Shown piece by piece: positions 47,301 to 58,077 of a stretch of DNA of 64,000 bases. Both the position numbers and the translations under genes were made by a program. How positions within the stretch are numbered: position 1 is the stretch's first letter; each line of letters begins with the position of its first letter. The notes beneath the pieces are model-generated. The model saw nothing but the letters and a program-made list of their open reading frames with translations. It ran no database searches and was not told the DNA's origin. The DNA comes from Lepus europaeus (Eukaryota; Chordata; Mammalia; Lagomorpha; Leporidae), in contig NC_084833.1 in assembly GCF_033115175.1 (NCBI RefSeq), positions 53,158,716-53,222,715 of the forward strand. Reading direction: 5' to 3'.

Positions 47301-50300
47301 GCTGCCAGGAGGTGGGCAGGGCTCCCACACCATTCCCACAGGGGCCACGGCTGCTTAACGGAAACAAGTTCAAATCCAAACCCTGTCCCTCACGGCGGTG
47401 GCCCTGGGATTTATGTCCTCTCCCCAAGCTCAGTTCCCCCACTAACAGCCACCGTGTAGGGAGATTTGGAGATTTTAAGGGCTCTTGATTACAGTGTCTG
47501 TCTTGCCCTTGTGGGTCCTCAATTAATGGCACCTGTCCCGGTCACCGTTCTTTGTAATTAGAGTCCCATTTGAAAAAAGGAGAAAACAATTTTGCTAATT
47601 AAATTCATGGGTTCAATAGATGGAGGCAGAAGAAGCTGCCGCGAAAACGTCGCCAGAAGTGAGCCTGGCGAATCTGCCCGCCAGCTATCACAATGAAACC
47701 AACACAGAAACCAAGGTCGGAAATAACACCGTCCACGTGCACAGAGAAATTCACAAGGTAAGGGCGGCCCCAGCCAGGCTTCTGTCCTTCAGCCCCCGCC
47801 CCAGCAGAGAACCAAGGTCTTGTTTACGTATTTGCTACACTAGCCAGAAACACGGAGAACAGTCAAATGCAGATTCAAAAACCAGAGGGAGTGCTCAAAA
47901 ACCAGAGGGAGTGCGGGTACTGTTTGGGAGAGATTTGGATCAGGAGCCTAAATTACTTCTGCATCTAAGCAGCAAATTTAACTCTGGGCTTCCTGCCAGT
48001 CTAATGGCAAAGGAATGTTCCGGGATTTCTATCATCCGAAAAAGAGGAAGCAAACAAGTGTCTGCAGAGCTGCTGTCCGGGTATTGAGTTGGAGGAATTT
48101 TTCTCCTAGGGATTTCTGTGTGACTCAGTCAGGAGCTGCAATAGAGACCGTCCTGTGGGGGAACGGTTCCCCGCGGGTTCCTCGGGAGGATCCCACGTGT
48201 GTTCTAGCCCATCTTCAGAAGGGAAGCCCTCTGCTACCAGGAGAGTAAACACTCACTGGTGTGCTGGCTGTTCAGCCACAGTCTTGTACCTGTTTTCAGC
48301 GTCTGCTGGTTCAGCACGGGGAGCAAGTGTGTTGGTTCCTGTTCTGGCCTGCTTTAAGAAAGCTTTGCACTAGAGGAGCAGAGCATTAGCCCGCCCCGCT
48401 GCGAGATGCCTCAGGGGCTTTGAAAGCAAACCACGCCCCGTGCTGTGTTCTCAGGAAGAGTCAGCCATGCCATTCAGGGCCTTTGTTTGGAGCCACAGAG
48501 TAGACGTTCTGTTGTGAATAGCAGGGAGCGCTCATCTCTTCTCAACTCCTGTGTGCCTGGCCGCAGCGGCTCCCAGGAAGGAGCTTTGCATTTGTTCGAG
48601 TACCCAGGTAATTACTTGGTTGGAACAGCAGTGCTTCTGTGCCATCAAGCGTAAGGAGGTCAATTCTTCCGGGCGATTGCCTTGACCATAAAGTGGCTTT
48701 TGTGTGGTGGCAGAGGGGTGGGCCCAGCTAGAATGCGCGGCAGCTTCAGAGAGTGTGCCCCCCCCCCCAACTCCACCCCAGGCCAGGGGATGAGTTCACC
48801 AGCTCAACAGAATCCTTCAGCATTGCTCATCTGAAGGCTGGAGAATGTTTCTGAAGGGATTGTGTTATTGTTGTCAAAACCAATATGAAGTCATCCTTTC
48901 TGATAGTAATTAGCCAATGAGTTCAACTGCTCCTTGAAATTGCTGTTTGTAGTTGTCAGAGTATCCGAGTGTGAGGTCCTCCAGTAACCAGTATGATTTT
49001 GAAAAAAAAGAAAAAACTATTTAAATGTCCTGACCCTTGCTAACTGCATTTATGAATAAGGATATGGACGGCTACCTTGCCGAGGGGTAAGGATCATGTA
49101 ACGTCAAGCATATGAAAGCTTTTAGTAGACCAGCAAGTGCTGGGCAAAAGCAAGTGCAAAAAATAAAAATAAAAAAAGAAAAGCAAATGTTCTTCCTATT
49201 GTCGCTGACTTACTGCAGAGAGCAGAAGTTGTCAAGTGGGTTCCCCCGGGCACCGCTCCTGTACAGTGCTTCATAAGAGACAGGCTCTGCAATGGAGAAA
49301 CATTAGGAAACCATACGTCATCCTCCTGGAGGTTACACATATACAGGCATGTAATTAAGGCCCCGAGACGTCATGCAACCCATCCCTACCAGACTGTAGA
49401 ATTTTACAAATTCTGACAATGGTGTATCCTGCGGAAAGCTGGGAGAGAGGAGGAAGATACCTTGTATTTTCTGGGGAGAAGAATTTTTTAGGTGAAGATG
49501 TAAAAGCATGGTCATGAAGGCTTAGTCCCTACCTCCTCAGGACTGGCACCTGATTCACTTCTGCAAACCAGGGTGAATTTTCCACTTTGTTCCAGCTACA
49601 GAATCCTGTGATTTGAGAGCTGGCTGGTCCTTGAAAAATATGTAGAAATGAAAAAATTATGAATCAGAAAAGGAAACACTTGCGAAGAACACAGAGGCCA
49701 TAACTCTTGGGTCAAGCCAGGTGGTAGACAAGCTGTTTGCCAGGACAGGGATCACCTGCGCTCCACATGAGGTGCCTGCCCCTGTACCTGGTTACAGAGT
49801 CAGAGAGAAATACCGGGACAGTCCGTGTACTAGCTCAGCACTTTTGATGACAGGAAACCATCCACAAGAGTGAGGAATGGGGCTGCTGCTGGGGAAGCCT
49901 GCTAGCTTCTATGAAAATGTCCACAGCCCCCAGCCCTGCCATTTGTCACGGAGAACGCTGGTGTTGGGTTCCGAGGGATGTGCCCCTGTGGTTGCTGAGC
50001 AGGTACCAGGGGTCAGGTTCTGCGCTGAGCCCCATCCACCCCCCTGCCCCACAGCTCCAAGACACTCTGCCAGTACCTCCCTCACTGCACCTCAGGGCTG
50101 CTGGGCATGGCAGGACTCGGGCCGAAAGAGGGCAGTGGGCGTCTGACTGTTCACCTTGTGCTCTCGCTTCAGAGTTGGGGGACGGAGGACACTAAAAATT
50201 AACCAGTGTGTGGGATTTGCCCACCCTCCCTCTGTTTCACTTTCAGTGTACCTCTCCCCTCTAGGTAACCAACAACCACACGGGACAGACGGTCTTCTCG

Positions 50301-50348
50301 GAGACAGTCATCACGTCTGTGGGAGACGAAGAAGGCAAGAGGAGCCAC
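41094..50348 (+). CDS. DKK3: Dickkopf-related protein 3 (DKK3), 5' part, three coding exons, incomplete at 3' end
   Basis: DKK3 (REIC) is a secreted glycoprotein of the Dickkopf family, linked to Wnt modulation and tumour suppression. The coding parts join as 41094-41312, 47620-47757 and 50265-50348 to give residues 1-147. What is seen: a hydrophobic signal peptide (about 1-21), a Pro/Ala/Thr linker, an acidic helical segment containing [18 protein letters not shown] (about 45-82, probably coiled coil), and N-glycosylation sequons at N98 (NET), N108 (NNT) and N123 (NHT). The match to human DKK3 as I remember it is close throughout. All three donors and two of the three acceptors look good. 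All coding exon junctions are phase 0. Human DKK3 is about 350 residues. The two cysteine-rich domains and the C-terminal acidic helix are absent and must lie past the right edge of the window. Confidence 0.97.
43203..43522 (+). mobile_element. C SINE, old, in DKK3 intron 2
   Basis: The head 'ggggctgggtttggcttagtggttaa' is diverged. The 3' part 'tgggcagtgggagagtgaactagtgaatctctgtctgtgtctgcctctctgtctc' is clear. Confidence 0.8.
44870..45075 (-). mobile_element. MIR element
   Basis: Read on +, 'ctcattttatgaatgagcaagcagaggtgtggagggattgggtatcttgtccaaggtcatgtggctac...gagccaggacttggaccc' is reversed MIR. Confidence 0.88.
45300..45512. mobile_element. MER20-like hAT DNA-transposon MITE
   Basis: The interior 'cagaatcacttgagaagttcatgg...ctccagaaattccaattcagcaggtgtggggaggacgccagg' and the right end 'cctggttgagagcc' match the MER20 layout. 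Confidence 0.65.
45935..46165 (+). mobile_element. MIR element
   Basis: It runs in MIR order: 'tttggagtcagatgcacccaagttctgatcc', 'gcagtgccttcatctcgctcatctgtgaattgggg' and 'ggggttgtggtgactgtttaagg'. Confidence 0.85.
47620..47757 (+). CDS. DKK3: DKK3 second coding exon (exon 3), begins at an internal ATG
   Basis: The 46 codons encode residues 74-119, starting [11 protein letters not shown] and ending HVHREIHK, with N-glycosylation sequons NET at N98 and NNT at N108. The acceptor AG is at 47618-47619 and the donor is AAG|GTAAGG at 47758; both ends are phase 0. The acceptor is odd: the 30 nt before it are not pyrimidine-rich. A good branch-point-like tgctaat lies about 22-26 nt upstream. The first codon is ATG. 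In the spliced mRNA it reads GAGGAGATGG, with G at -3 and G at +4, a strong initiation context. This fits the reported intracellular isoform DKK3b, which starts at this Met from an alternative promoter in the preceding intron. Confidence 0.95.
47758..50264 (+). other. DKK3: DKK3 intron 3 (2.5 kb), no recognised repeat
   Basis: The intron is bounded by GTAAGG and ctctag. It is unusually free of SINEs for this window. There is a short direct duplication of 'aaaaccagagggagtg' at about 47878-47911 and a run of C at 48759-48770. No other gene or repeat is recognised. Confidence 0.85.
50265..50348 (+). CDS. DKK3: DKK3 third coding exon (exon 4)
   Basis: The 28 codons encode residues 120-147, starting [15 protein letters not shown] and ending EEGKRSH. 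The human counterpart, as I remember it, is very similar, with ITNNQTGQ at the start. The N-glycosylation sequon is kept as N123-H-T. The acceptor is ctcccctctag, ending 50264. The donor is CAC|GTGAGT at 50349, phase 0. A second AG with an equally good pyrimidine tract lies 18 nt upstream (ending 50246); its use would put an in-frame TAG before the exon. The next human exon starts with the first Cys-rich domain (ECIIDEDCG). I could not find it anywhere from 50349 to 64000. Confidence 0.95.
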
Positions 50349-52037
50349 GTGAGTGCTGCGCCGTGCTCGTGCCCTGCCTGCCCAAGGAGCCCACACTGCA
50401 GACCCTGGGCGGAAGGGGGCGGATTCTCCTGCTTCTTCTGTGCCTCATTCTGCACCCCTCGCCTCGCACCTTTCCCCAGGTCCAACGCTGTCTTCCCGAC
50501 AGGTGCACTTGGGTAATAGGCTCTGTCCCCTGCGTGCTCGGCATCAGAAACAGTGGTGACATTAAGCTCTACGGTCATTGGGTGCCCCCAGCTCAGCTTG
50601 GAAGGCGGATGAGCCAGTCCCAAGTATATTGACTGGGGATACCAGACAGGGAAATCTCCAGTTCCTCTGGGGTGGCGGCTGTTTTATCATCCCAGCCCTG
50701 GCCAGGCAGCTTGAGAGCAAGAGCACTGTGAGTGGGACCCACAGGCCTAGAGGGAGGACGGCTGACTGTGCCTTCCAGGTATCATCAGGCTCTGGTCCTG
50801 CTGTGACGCTTTTGTCACTTGCCTGCTGCTTAGAACAAAGGTGGCCTGGATTTTATACAACGGCAGAGTCCTAACTGTGGAGTATGAGAGAATGATTTCA
50901 CAGGAGGAAAACCGTGGTGCAGCTCAGGCTGGAGGGCTCCTGTTGGAGTCACTGGTCAGAGGCAACTCGGCTGCCCTTTCCCTTCTGAAAGAGACGTCAG
51001 GGCGTGGTCAGCAGGAACCCTGTACCCCCTTTATGGGGGCTGCCAGGACCCAGCCTCCCAGATGCCTTCCGCACCCCTGGCCTGCCAAGGACATCAAGGT
51101 CTCCCGTCACCTCCTTTGGCCCCATTGCTGGAAGAGGACCCTGCTGATAGCAGGAAGGTGGCGCTGCCTTGGGTGGCGGCTGATGGGTTTCTTTGCTTGT
51201 GTGTGGCTCAGTGCTCAGTGTTGGGAGCTGGCTGACATTCCCTGCAGCCAGCATTCAAGAGGGCCTGGGAGGTGACGGGGAGGGCTGTGCGGTGCCAGGC
51301 CAAGGGCGCTGCTGGAGTGAGTTTGTTTCCAGCGAGCTGAGGGTGCTTTGGTGTCCTCATCTTTCCCTGAGCTAACAGTTTTCCCACCTCTCAGCCCTGG
51401 AAGTACAGAAGCCTATGAAGCAAGGGCAGGCTGCATTGAGGTCAGGAAGGGAGAGAGGCCAGCTTTCCAAGGTAGAATAAAGAGAGGGAAGCAGGTGGCC
51501 ACAGGATGTGGCTGTAGAGCATTGCAGATCTAAGTCTGTGTCTGGGGCCTAATGAGGGACAGAGGCCTGAGCAGAAGCTCTGGAGTGGAAAGGGCAGGAG
51601 ATACAAGTCGCAGAGCCAAGAATTAGGGGAAGAGCCTTTGTCCTCATGCTACAGAAAAGTGAGTGTCATTACACCCTGCCGCAGCTTTGCTCTGCAGAGC
51701 CCTGCAGCGCCCCAGGGGCAGCAGCCCTGTGTGTGAGCACACCTGTGCAGGCAGAGAGCCCAGGGGCACACGCAGCGGCAACACACACCTTCCGAGTGTG
51801 GGGCAGCCATGTCAGGGTGTGAGTGGGGGCAATGGAGACCCTGAGGGTGACGGGCAGGTACGAGAGCAGACCTCAAAGATGCTAGGAGCGCACATGGGAC
51901 AGGGGACAGCTGCTTGCACTGTCGTGCTGTGTGCTGTGAGCTGGTGCCAGCTTTCCCAAGAGTGCAGGAATTGTGCACCCAGGATCGCCGTGCTGCCCAC
52001 GCAGTCTCATGCCCATGATGTGATAAGGGGTGTCCAG

Positions 52038-52552
52038 AGGGATTTCAAAAAGTCTGTGGGAAATGGAATTAAAAGCTAAGTATATTTTGGTGCAAAACGT
52101 TTTGAAATCTATGGGTAATTTTTTTAAAGATTTATTTTATTTGAAAGGCAGAGTTACAGAGAAGCAGAGGCAGGGTGGGGGGAATGTCACCCATCCACTG
52201 GTTCACTCCCCAGATGGCAGCAACGGTCGGACCTGTGCTGATCTGAAGCCAGGATCCAGGAGTTTCTTCCTGGTCTCCCATGCAGGTGCAGGGGCCCAAG
52301 GACTTGGGCCGTCTTCTACGGCTTTCACAGGCCATAGCAGAGAGCAGGATTGGCAGTGGACCAGCCGGGACTTGAACTGGTGCTGCAGGCAGTAGCTTTA
52401 CTCACTATACCACAGTGCTGGCCCCTCCATGGGTAATTTTTTAATAATACTTTCCATAACTTTTTTGAAGACTCCTCCCATGCATGGATTTCAAAGTTTT
52501 GGACACCACCATTAACTTTTAATTCCATTTTCCCATGAGCTTTCTGAAGTGC
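52038..52552. mobile_element. Mariner-like palindromic MITE, split by a C SINE
   Basis: The left end 'ttcaaaaagtctgtgggaaatggaattaaaag' (about 52044-52075) pairs with the right end 'cttttaattccattttcccatgagctttctgaag' (about 52516-52549). The interior has 'attttggtgcaaaacgttttgaaatc'. It is related to the element at 15746-16155. Confidence 0.65.
52124..52424 (-). mobile_element. C SINE inserted in the mariner-like MITE
   Basis: It is nearly full length on the - strand. The duplication 'atgggtaattttt' lies at 52111 and 52429. Confidence 0.93.
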
Positions 52553-54878
52553 CTTCCAGGCACCCTTGGGCAGGGTCCACACCCCTGTGTAAGACAGTCC
52601 CAGGGATGCAGGAAATTGGAGGGATGTGAAAGATCTGAGGAACCCAGAGGCAGGCACGCATCAAAGCTGTCTTGATGTCTTCTCGGGCCCTTGGGACCTG
52701 AGCTCAGCGGGTTGGCTCAGAGGGGCACCCGGGACATGTGGTGCTCACTGAACAATCCTGCGGGGCATTGGAGAACAGACTGGACACTGCAAGCTGCCTG
52801 TGCCAGGGACGTCATGTGGTGGCGATGCTGAGTTGTGTTCCCCACTGCTGAGCCTTGCTCCTTGTCAGGGCAGCTTGTCCAGAGTCAGGGGCTCAAGACC
52901 AGTTCCCAGTACCCTGGAGTCCTTGCATTCCACCATCTTCCCTTCCTGGGCTCGCCCTCGTCCTAAGCCACTCGAGCTGGGGCCTAGGCGCCACCTCCCC
53001 AGCCACGCGGAGCCGCCTTTTCTGAGAAGGAAGCTGCAAAGACGAGGTTGCCTTCCAAGCAGTGTGGAGGGTGGAGCGCTGTCACCACTGTCCCACCCCA
53101 CAGTTGTGCCACCTGGCGCTTTCTGCCTTTTCAGGCCTTGAGCCGCCCTGTGTGCTGCGGGAACTTTCTCCTCAAGGCAGATTGGCTGTTTCCAGGGACA
53201 AAGTCGGGTGCTGTTCACCCTCCATGTCCTGTAAAAAGGAGCTAAATAGGCACGCTCTGAGTTTCCCAGCTGAATGCAATGAAAGGGACACCCCCAGAAG
53301 CCCTCTTCCTCCCTTCTTCAAGGGCTGGCATGTGAGCAAATAGGCCAGGTAACCCGGGCAGGCTTGTGGGAACTGCAGACAGTAGCTACAGACGGTCACA
53401 CTATGCTTGTCTAGAAATTTTACCCCATCTGCACCAGGTGCTGGTCTGGTTTTGCACTCACGTGTGAGAGGGAGAAGGGCATGTGGCTTGTCATTTCGCG
53501 TCAGCCCAGGGTGATGTGATTGGACGTGTCTGGGGGGTGGCTTTGGTGCCCCCGGGTAGCTGAGCTGAGTGACAGGGGGCCCGGGAGAGCTGCGGCGAGG
53601 GAGAAAACTGGAGAGCGGACGAGCCTTTTTGCACAAATAGGAGGCTTTTATTTAGAGCTGTGTCCTCACCTAGGGAGAGCCTGGCCCAGTTAGCCAACCA
53701 ATTAGTCGCTATTTTTAAAGACTCTGGCCTCTAATGAAGATACAGCTCACAGCCCCTGGGGAAGCACTTCCTGCCTTTCTCCTGTGGGTCTCCTGTTGGT
53801 CTGGGACAGGAGGGAGTGGGTCTGGCTGTCTTCCCAGCGGAACACACTTGGTTTGAAGCAATGGGGTCTGCCGTGTACAGCCACCTGAGACGCTGGTCAG
53901 TGCCTCGGAGGCCACGGGAGGGCCAGATCAGCCATCCACACAGGCCACAGGGTAGACAGGAGGAACTCGGTGACTGCCTTGTTCTGGAGGGGACCGGTAC
54001 CGCCAGGGCCTTCCGGCTGGAAGGCAGTGACTGTGGAGTTCCCTGCAAGTGTGAAAGCAGAGGCTTCCGTGTTGGGAGACTCCTGGCCTGTGATTTGTGT
54101 GGAGGTGAGGTGGTGCAGCGGGAGAGAAGCTAGTGTGACAGCACTTATGGACCCGCCTGTGTGAGCGCACTGCTGTTGAGCGGGGATTAACACTGGGCCC
54201 ACGCTGGCTTCGCCCTGGTTCCCAGCTACCTGCTGCGGGGATGCTGGGATTAGACCGGGAGCTGAGGGTATGTGGATGTTCCCTGCGGCCCCCAGCCCCT
54301 GGTGTTTTGAGGCCGGGGCATGGCGTCAGGTGGCTGCACCTGCTCATGCCCTCCCTCTGCCATGGGTTGCCTCGTCCTGTGACCGTGTGTGTCCGATTGG
54401 GTGTTGGGGAGAATGAGCTGTGAGGGAGTAGTGGTGCTCAGGGCTGACAAGCTCCAGGTGTGGCCTCAGGTTGGCGAGGGTATTTGGTTTCTGTCGAGGA
54501 CAACAGCTTTGTCCTAAGGGTGAGGACATCGTCTGTGTGAATGTGCAGTTCCACAGCCCTGCGGAACACAGCGTTTGAGCCCATTGTGCTTCTAAATTCC
54601 AACTTTGGCTTGACTTTGTGATTTTGGCTATGTATAAGTCTCCATGCCTTAGTCCACTAGAAAAAGTAGAGGAGGAGAGGGACAGTTGGAGAACTCTGTA
54701 TGATTCTGAGAAATGGGTACGTAGTCCCAGGTAAACACAGTTGATGAGGATGAGCAGTTTCTATAGGGTAGACTTTTTCTCTTGAACCTTATCCTGGCTG
54801 GAACCACGTGATAATGCATTGTATTCACTTCAACTCAAGTATCTTCCAAGAAGGTGTTTGTTAAGAGAAAATGATTCC

Positions 54879-55238
54879 GGCCAGCGCCGCGGCTCACTAG
54901 GCTAATCCTCTGCCTGTGGCACCGGCACACCAGGTTCTAATCCCAGTTGGAGCACCAGATCCTGTCCCGGTTGCCCCTCTTCCAGGCCAGCTCTCTGCTG
55001 TGGCCCGGGAGTGCAGTGGAGGATGGCCCAAGTGCTTGGGCCCTGCACCCCATGGGAGACCAGGAGAAGCACCTGGCTCCTGCCTTAAGATCAGCACGGT
55101 GCGAAGGCCGCAGCGCGCTGGCCATGGCGGCCATTGGAGGGTGAACCAACGGCAAAAGGAAGACCTTTCTCTCTGTCTCTCTCTCTCACTGTCCACTCTG
55201 CCTGTCAAAAAAAAAAAAAAAAAAAAAGAGAGAGAGAG
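54879..55238 (+). mobile_element. Young C SINE with poly(A) and 15-bp target-site duplication
   Basis: The head 'ggccagcgccgcggctcactaggctaatcctctgcc' is the young subfamily. The copy ends in about 21 A plus (GA)n. AGAGAAAATGATTCC is repeated at 54864-54878 and 55239-55253. It lies in DKK3 intron 4. Confidence 0.96.
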
Positions 55239-55662
55239 AGAGAAAATGATTCCACATCCCGAAGCAAATACTGTGGGGTCAACAGATGACTGTCACGTAT
55301 GTTGGCATAAAAGGGAGGCCTTCTGTAACATGCTGAGTAAGCGAAGGCAGTTGGAGAGCGGTGTATGCAATATACAAAGTCTATAAAATCTACATATGTG
55401 TGTATCTGGTATGTAAAAATATCTCCATTTTAGAAAAGCAGTGTGTGTAAGAAAGGTTGGTAAAACAGTCACCAGATCATTAACAGAAGTGTCTTCAGGA
55501 ATTCAAGCTTGCAGACTTCTCCTGTATCAGTTTCTTGAATCTTTTAAACAGGTCTTGTGCATTGCTTACAATGTTGGCACAAATGTCCACCTATGTTTCT
55601 GAATGATTTTGTGAGAATTTCCACTCTATAAATCCTAGAAATTAAGTTGCTAAGTCAGAGGG

Positions 55663-55862
55663 TGTGCAGACCCCGGAAGGAAGCAATTGATGACTCAAGT
55701 ACTTGGGCCCCGGCCACCCACATGGGAGACCCAGATGGAGTGCCTGGCTCCTAGCTTCCGTCTGGCCCTGTCTGGGGTACTGTAGGCATTTGGGAAGCAA
55801 ATCAGCAGATGGAAAATCTTTCTGTCTCTGTCTCTCTCTGCCTTTCAAAAATTTTTTTTAAA
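55663..55862 (+). mobile_element. C SINE, 5' truncated
   Basis: It starts inside the body ('ggaagcaattgatgactcaagtacttgggccc') and ends 'ctgcctttcaaaaattttttttaaaa'. Confidence 0.88.
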
Positions 55863-56229
55863 AAATTTAAAACAATTTTAAAGAATATGCAGATCTGAAA
55901 TTTCAGGGGACCCTGCCAACTTTCCCACCGAAAGCTGATGTGCCTTTCATTGCGCACTGCTGTTTCCGAGGCTGTGTTTCACCAGCCCCCACCTGCAGCA
56001 GGGGCTGTCAATGATTCCACATTCCTGGCCAGAACCAGCGGAGGGCCCAGTGTCTGTGTGAGCCAATGGGCTGTGCCACACCAGGCGGGAGGTGGGATGA
56101 CCGGCTGCCCACTGCCTCCACCCTGTTAATACAAAACAGTGGGCGCCCTCCTTCCTGCTTCCTCCCTCCACCCCTCCACAAACCTCCCAACCAACGTCTA
56201 AGTGACTCCGAGAAGCACTTCAGAGGGGT

Positions 56230-56430
56230 AGGTAAGGATCTGGGCCCAGGCAGCCAGTTCAGATGCCAGCTCCGTTGCTCACCTCACTCACCAGCTGCGA
56301 AACTTTGCTTCAGATCCTGAAGTCCTCTAAGCCTCAGTTGCCCCAAAATGTTAATAAGAGTCCCTTCTGGGTGGTATTGTCATGAGGATACAGCGAAGTG
56401 ATCCAGGTCAGAAACAGTGTGGCTCCTGGA
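56230..56430 (+). mobile_element. MIR element
   Basis: It shows 'ccagttcagatgccagctccgttgctc', 'cctctaagcctcagttgcccc' and 'gtggtattgtcatgaggatac', in MIR order. Confidence 0.75.
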
Positions 56431-57120
56431 ACACAGGAGCTGGAAGTCAGTCGGTGTCAGCCACTTGTTATTAGGATTTGGCTGTCCCCAGTCCATGACG
56501 CTCAGAATGCCCAGAATGTGTTAACTCAATGGTTTGTACATTGTTTTGAGCACCTACTGGGTTTTCTGGCAGGTAGATGTAAAAGGTGTCTCTGAAGTCG
56601 AGAAGCACCCAGGCTGACAGTGGATCAGAGCCATACAGAGATCACTTCGATATGGATGTGCTCTTTCTGGGCAGAGGGTGTACAGGGCGTGGTGGGTGCC
56701 TGGTGCTGAGGTCAGATCAGGCACCCAGGGAGACTTTGCAGGGAGGGTTCTTCGTGGGTCTCCCTTTGTAAGCAGAGGCACAAGTTAACGTCGTGGTAGG
56801 CAGCTCAGCAGAGGGGAGAGCACTGCAGAAGCCGATGTGTTACCCACTCAGCACGCATTCCCAGCCCCTAGGCATGGCTCTCGGAGCCAGTTCCTCCCCT
56901 CCCCAGCTTCCTCTACAGCTCCCCCACACCTACCTCCAGCACTGGCATTCTAAGCTACCGGGTGCTCCTCAGACATGTTCTTACCTCTACACCACCTTAT
57001 TTCCCTTTGTCCCAGTCTCTCTTTTCAAGGGTGCTCATTGTCCAGCCGACAGCCCTGTTGGCAGAGGGCAGGTTTCTTGTGGTCTGTTATAAACAGTTAG
57101 AGTGCACTGAGGTCTTGAGA
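56431..57120. other. Intron 4 stretch, nothing recognised
   Basis: Mixed sequence. No exon of DKK3 or other gene is recognised. Confidence 0.5.
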
Positions 57121-57123
57121 TTC

Positions 57124-57269
57124 CTCGGGCCATCATCTGCTGCCTTCCCTGGTACATGATCAGGAAGCTGGATTGGAAGCAGAGCAGATGGTACCCAGAC
57201 CACACTCTGCTACAAGATGCCGGTGTTGCAAGGGATGGCTTCACCTGCAGCATCACCACACTGGCCCTG
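57124..57269 (-). mobile_element. C SINE 5'-end fragment
   Basis: It covers the head to mid-body on the - strand ('ccatcatctgctgccttccctgg...gcagagcagatggtacc...cacactggccctg'). The 3' half is missing. Confidence 0.7.
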
Positions 57270-58070
57270 TTCATTCTTCTTGACCAGCTTCCTGGAAGGT
57301 GTGGCAGTTGAGCTGCATTTTGAGTGGTGTATGGGATTCTCGGTTGTGGGGACGGAGAGAAGTAAGGTGTGTAAAGATAGGAACATGTCTGAGGAATGCT
57401 CGGTAGCTTAGAATGTCAGTGCTGGAGGCAGGCTTGGGCGAGCTGCAGAGGAAGCTGGGGAGGGGCAGGAATTGGCTTTGAGAGCCATGCCAAGGGGCTG
57501 GGAATGCGTGCTGAGTGGGGAACGCATCCAGCTCTGCCGTGCTTTTCCCTGTGCTGTGCTGCCTACCGTGATGGGGAAAGAGCCAGGAAGACGTGGTTTG
57601 GACGGCAGGGATGGTGGTGGGGTTGGGCTTTGCTTATTTCCGCCGAGGCTGGGGCCTGAGGCAGAGCTCTTGCCCTGCAAGAAGCCTGGCTTCAGGCCTT
57701 AGAGTTTGGAAAGCTTCCCTTAGAACGGGAGCCTCTGCTTTTGTGTGCTGCCAGCAGGCTGGCCAGGCAAGTGACAGTGATTGGACCTGAAGTCTCATTT
57801 GGCGGATGGTGTCCGCGACAGGGCAGTCCAACTTCTATGGCGTCTGGACAAGTCGGCTGAGCTGCTCCTTCATGCTGGTGTGTGGTTGGCCTTGGCTGAA
57901 GGGACCTGGGGATCCTTCCAGACTCTTGGGGAAGGCATTCACCGCGGCGCCTTTTCAGCAGTGCTAGGAGATGGCAGAGCCAGTATTAAAAGAAAAAAAA
58001 AAAAAAAAAAGAAATGAAACAAACCGAGGTCTTAATTAATTCCGGAACTTCCTACACCCATGTTCTTAAT
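57270..58070. other. Intron 4 stretch, no exon; ends in a run of 18 A
   Basis: Unique-looking sequence with an A18 run at about 57994-58011 after 'gtattaaaag'. No source transcript is recognised. Confidence 0.45.
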
Positions 58071-58077
58071 AGAACAT

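Larger units (their letters stand above)
41313..47619 (+). other. DKK3: DKK3 intron 2 (6.3 kb), mostly unique sequence
   Basis: The intron runs from donor GTGGGT to acceptor caatag. It contains one diverged C SINE (43203), MIRs at 44870 and 45935, and a MER20-like element at 45300. The AT-rich part 43520-44870 shows no repeat I recognise. In mammals the promoter of the intracellular DKK3b isoform is reported to lie in this intron. I see no second CpG island here, only a moderately GC-rich patch at 46590-46720. Confidence 0.85.

Noticed and set aside
57781-58017. Possible processed retrocopy ending in A18
   Set aside because: The ATTAAA lies only a few bases before the A run, too close for a genuine polyadenylation site. 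No source gene or target-site duplication was recognised.
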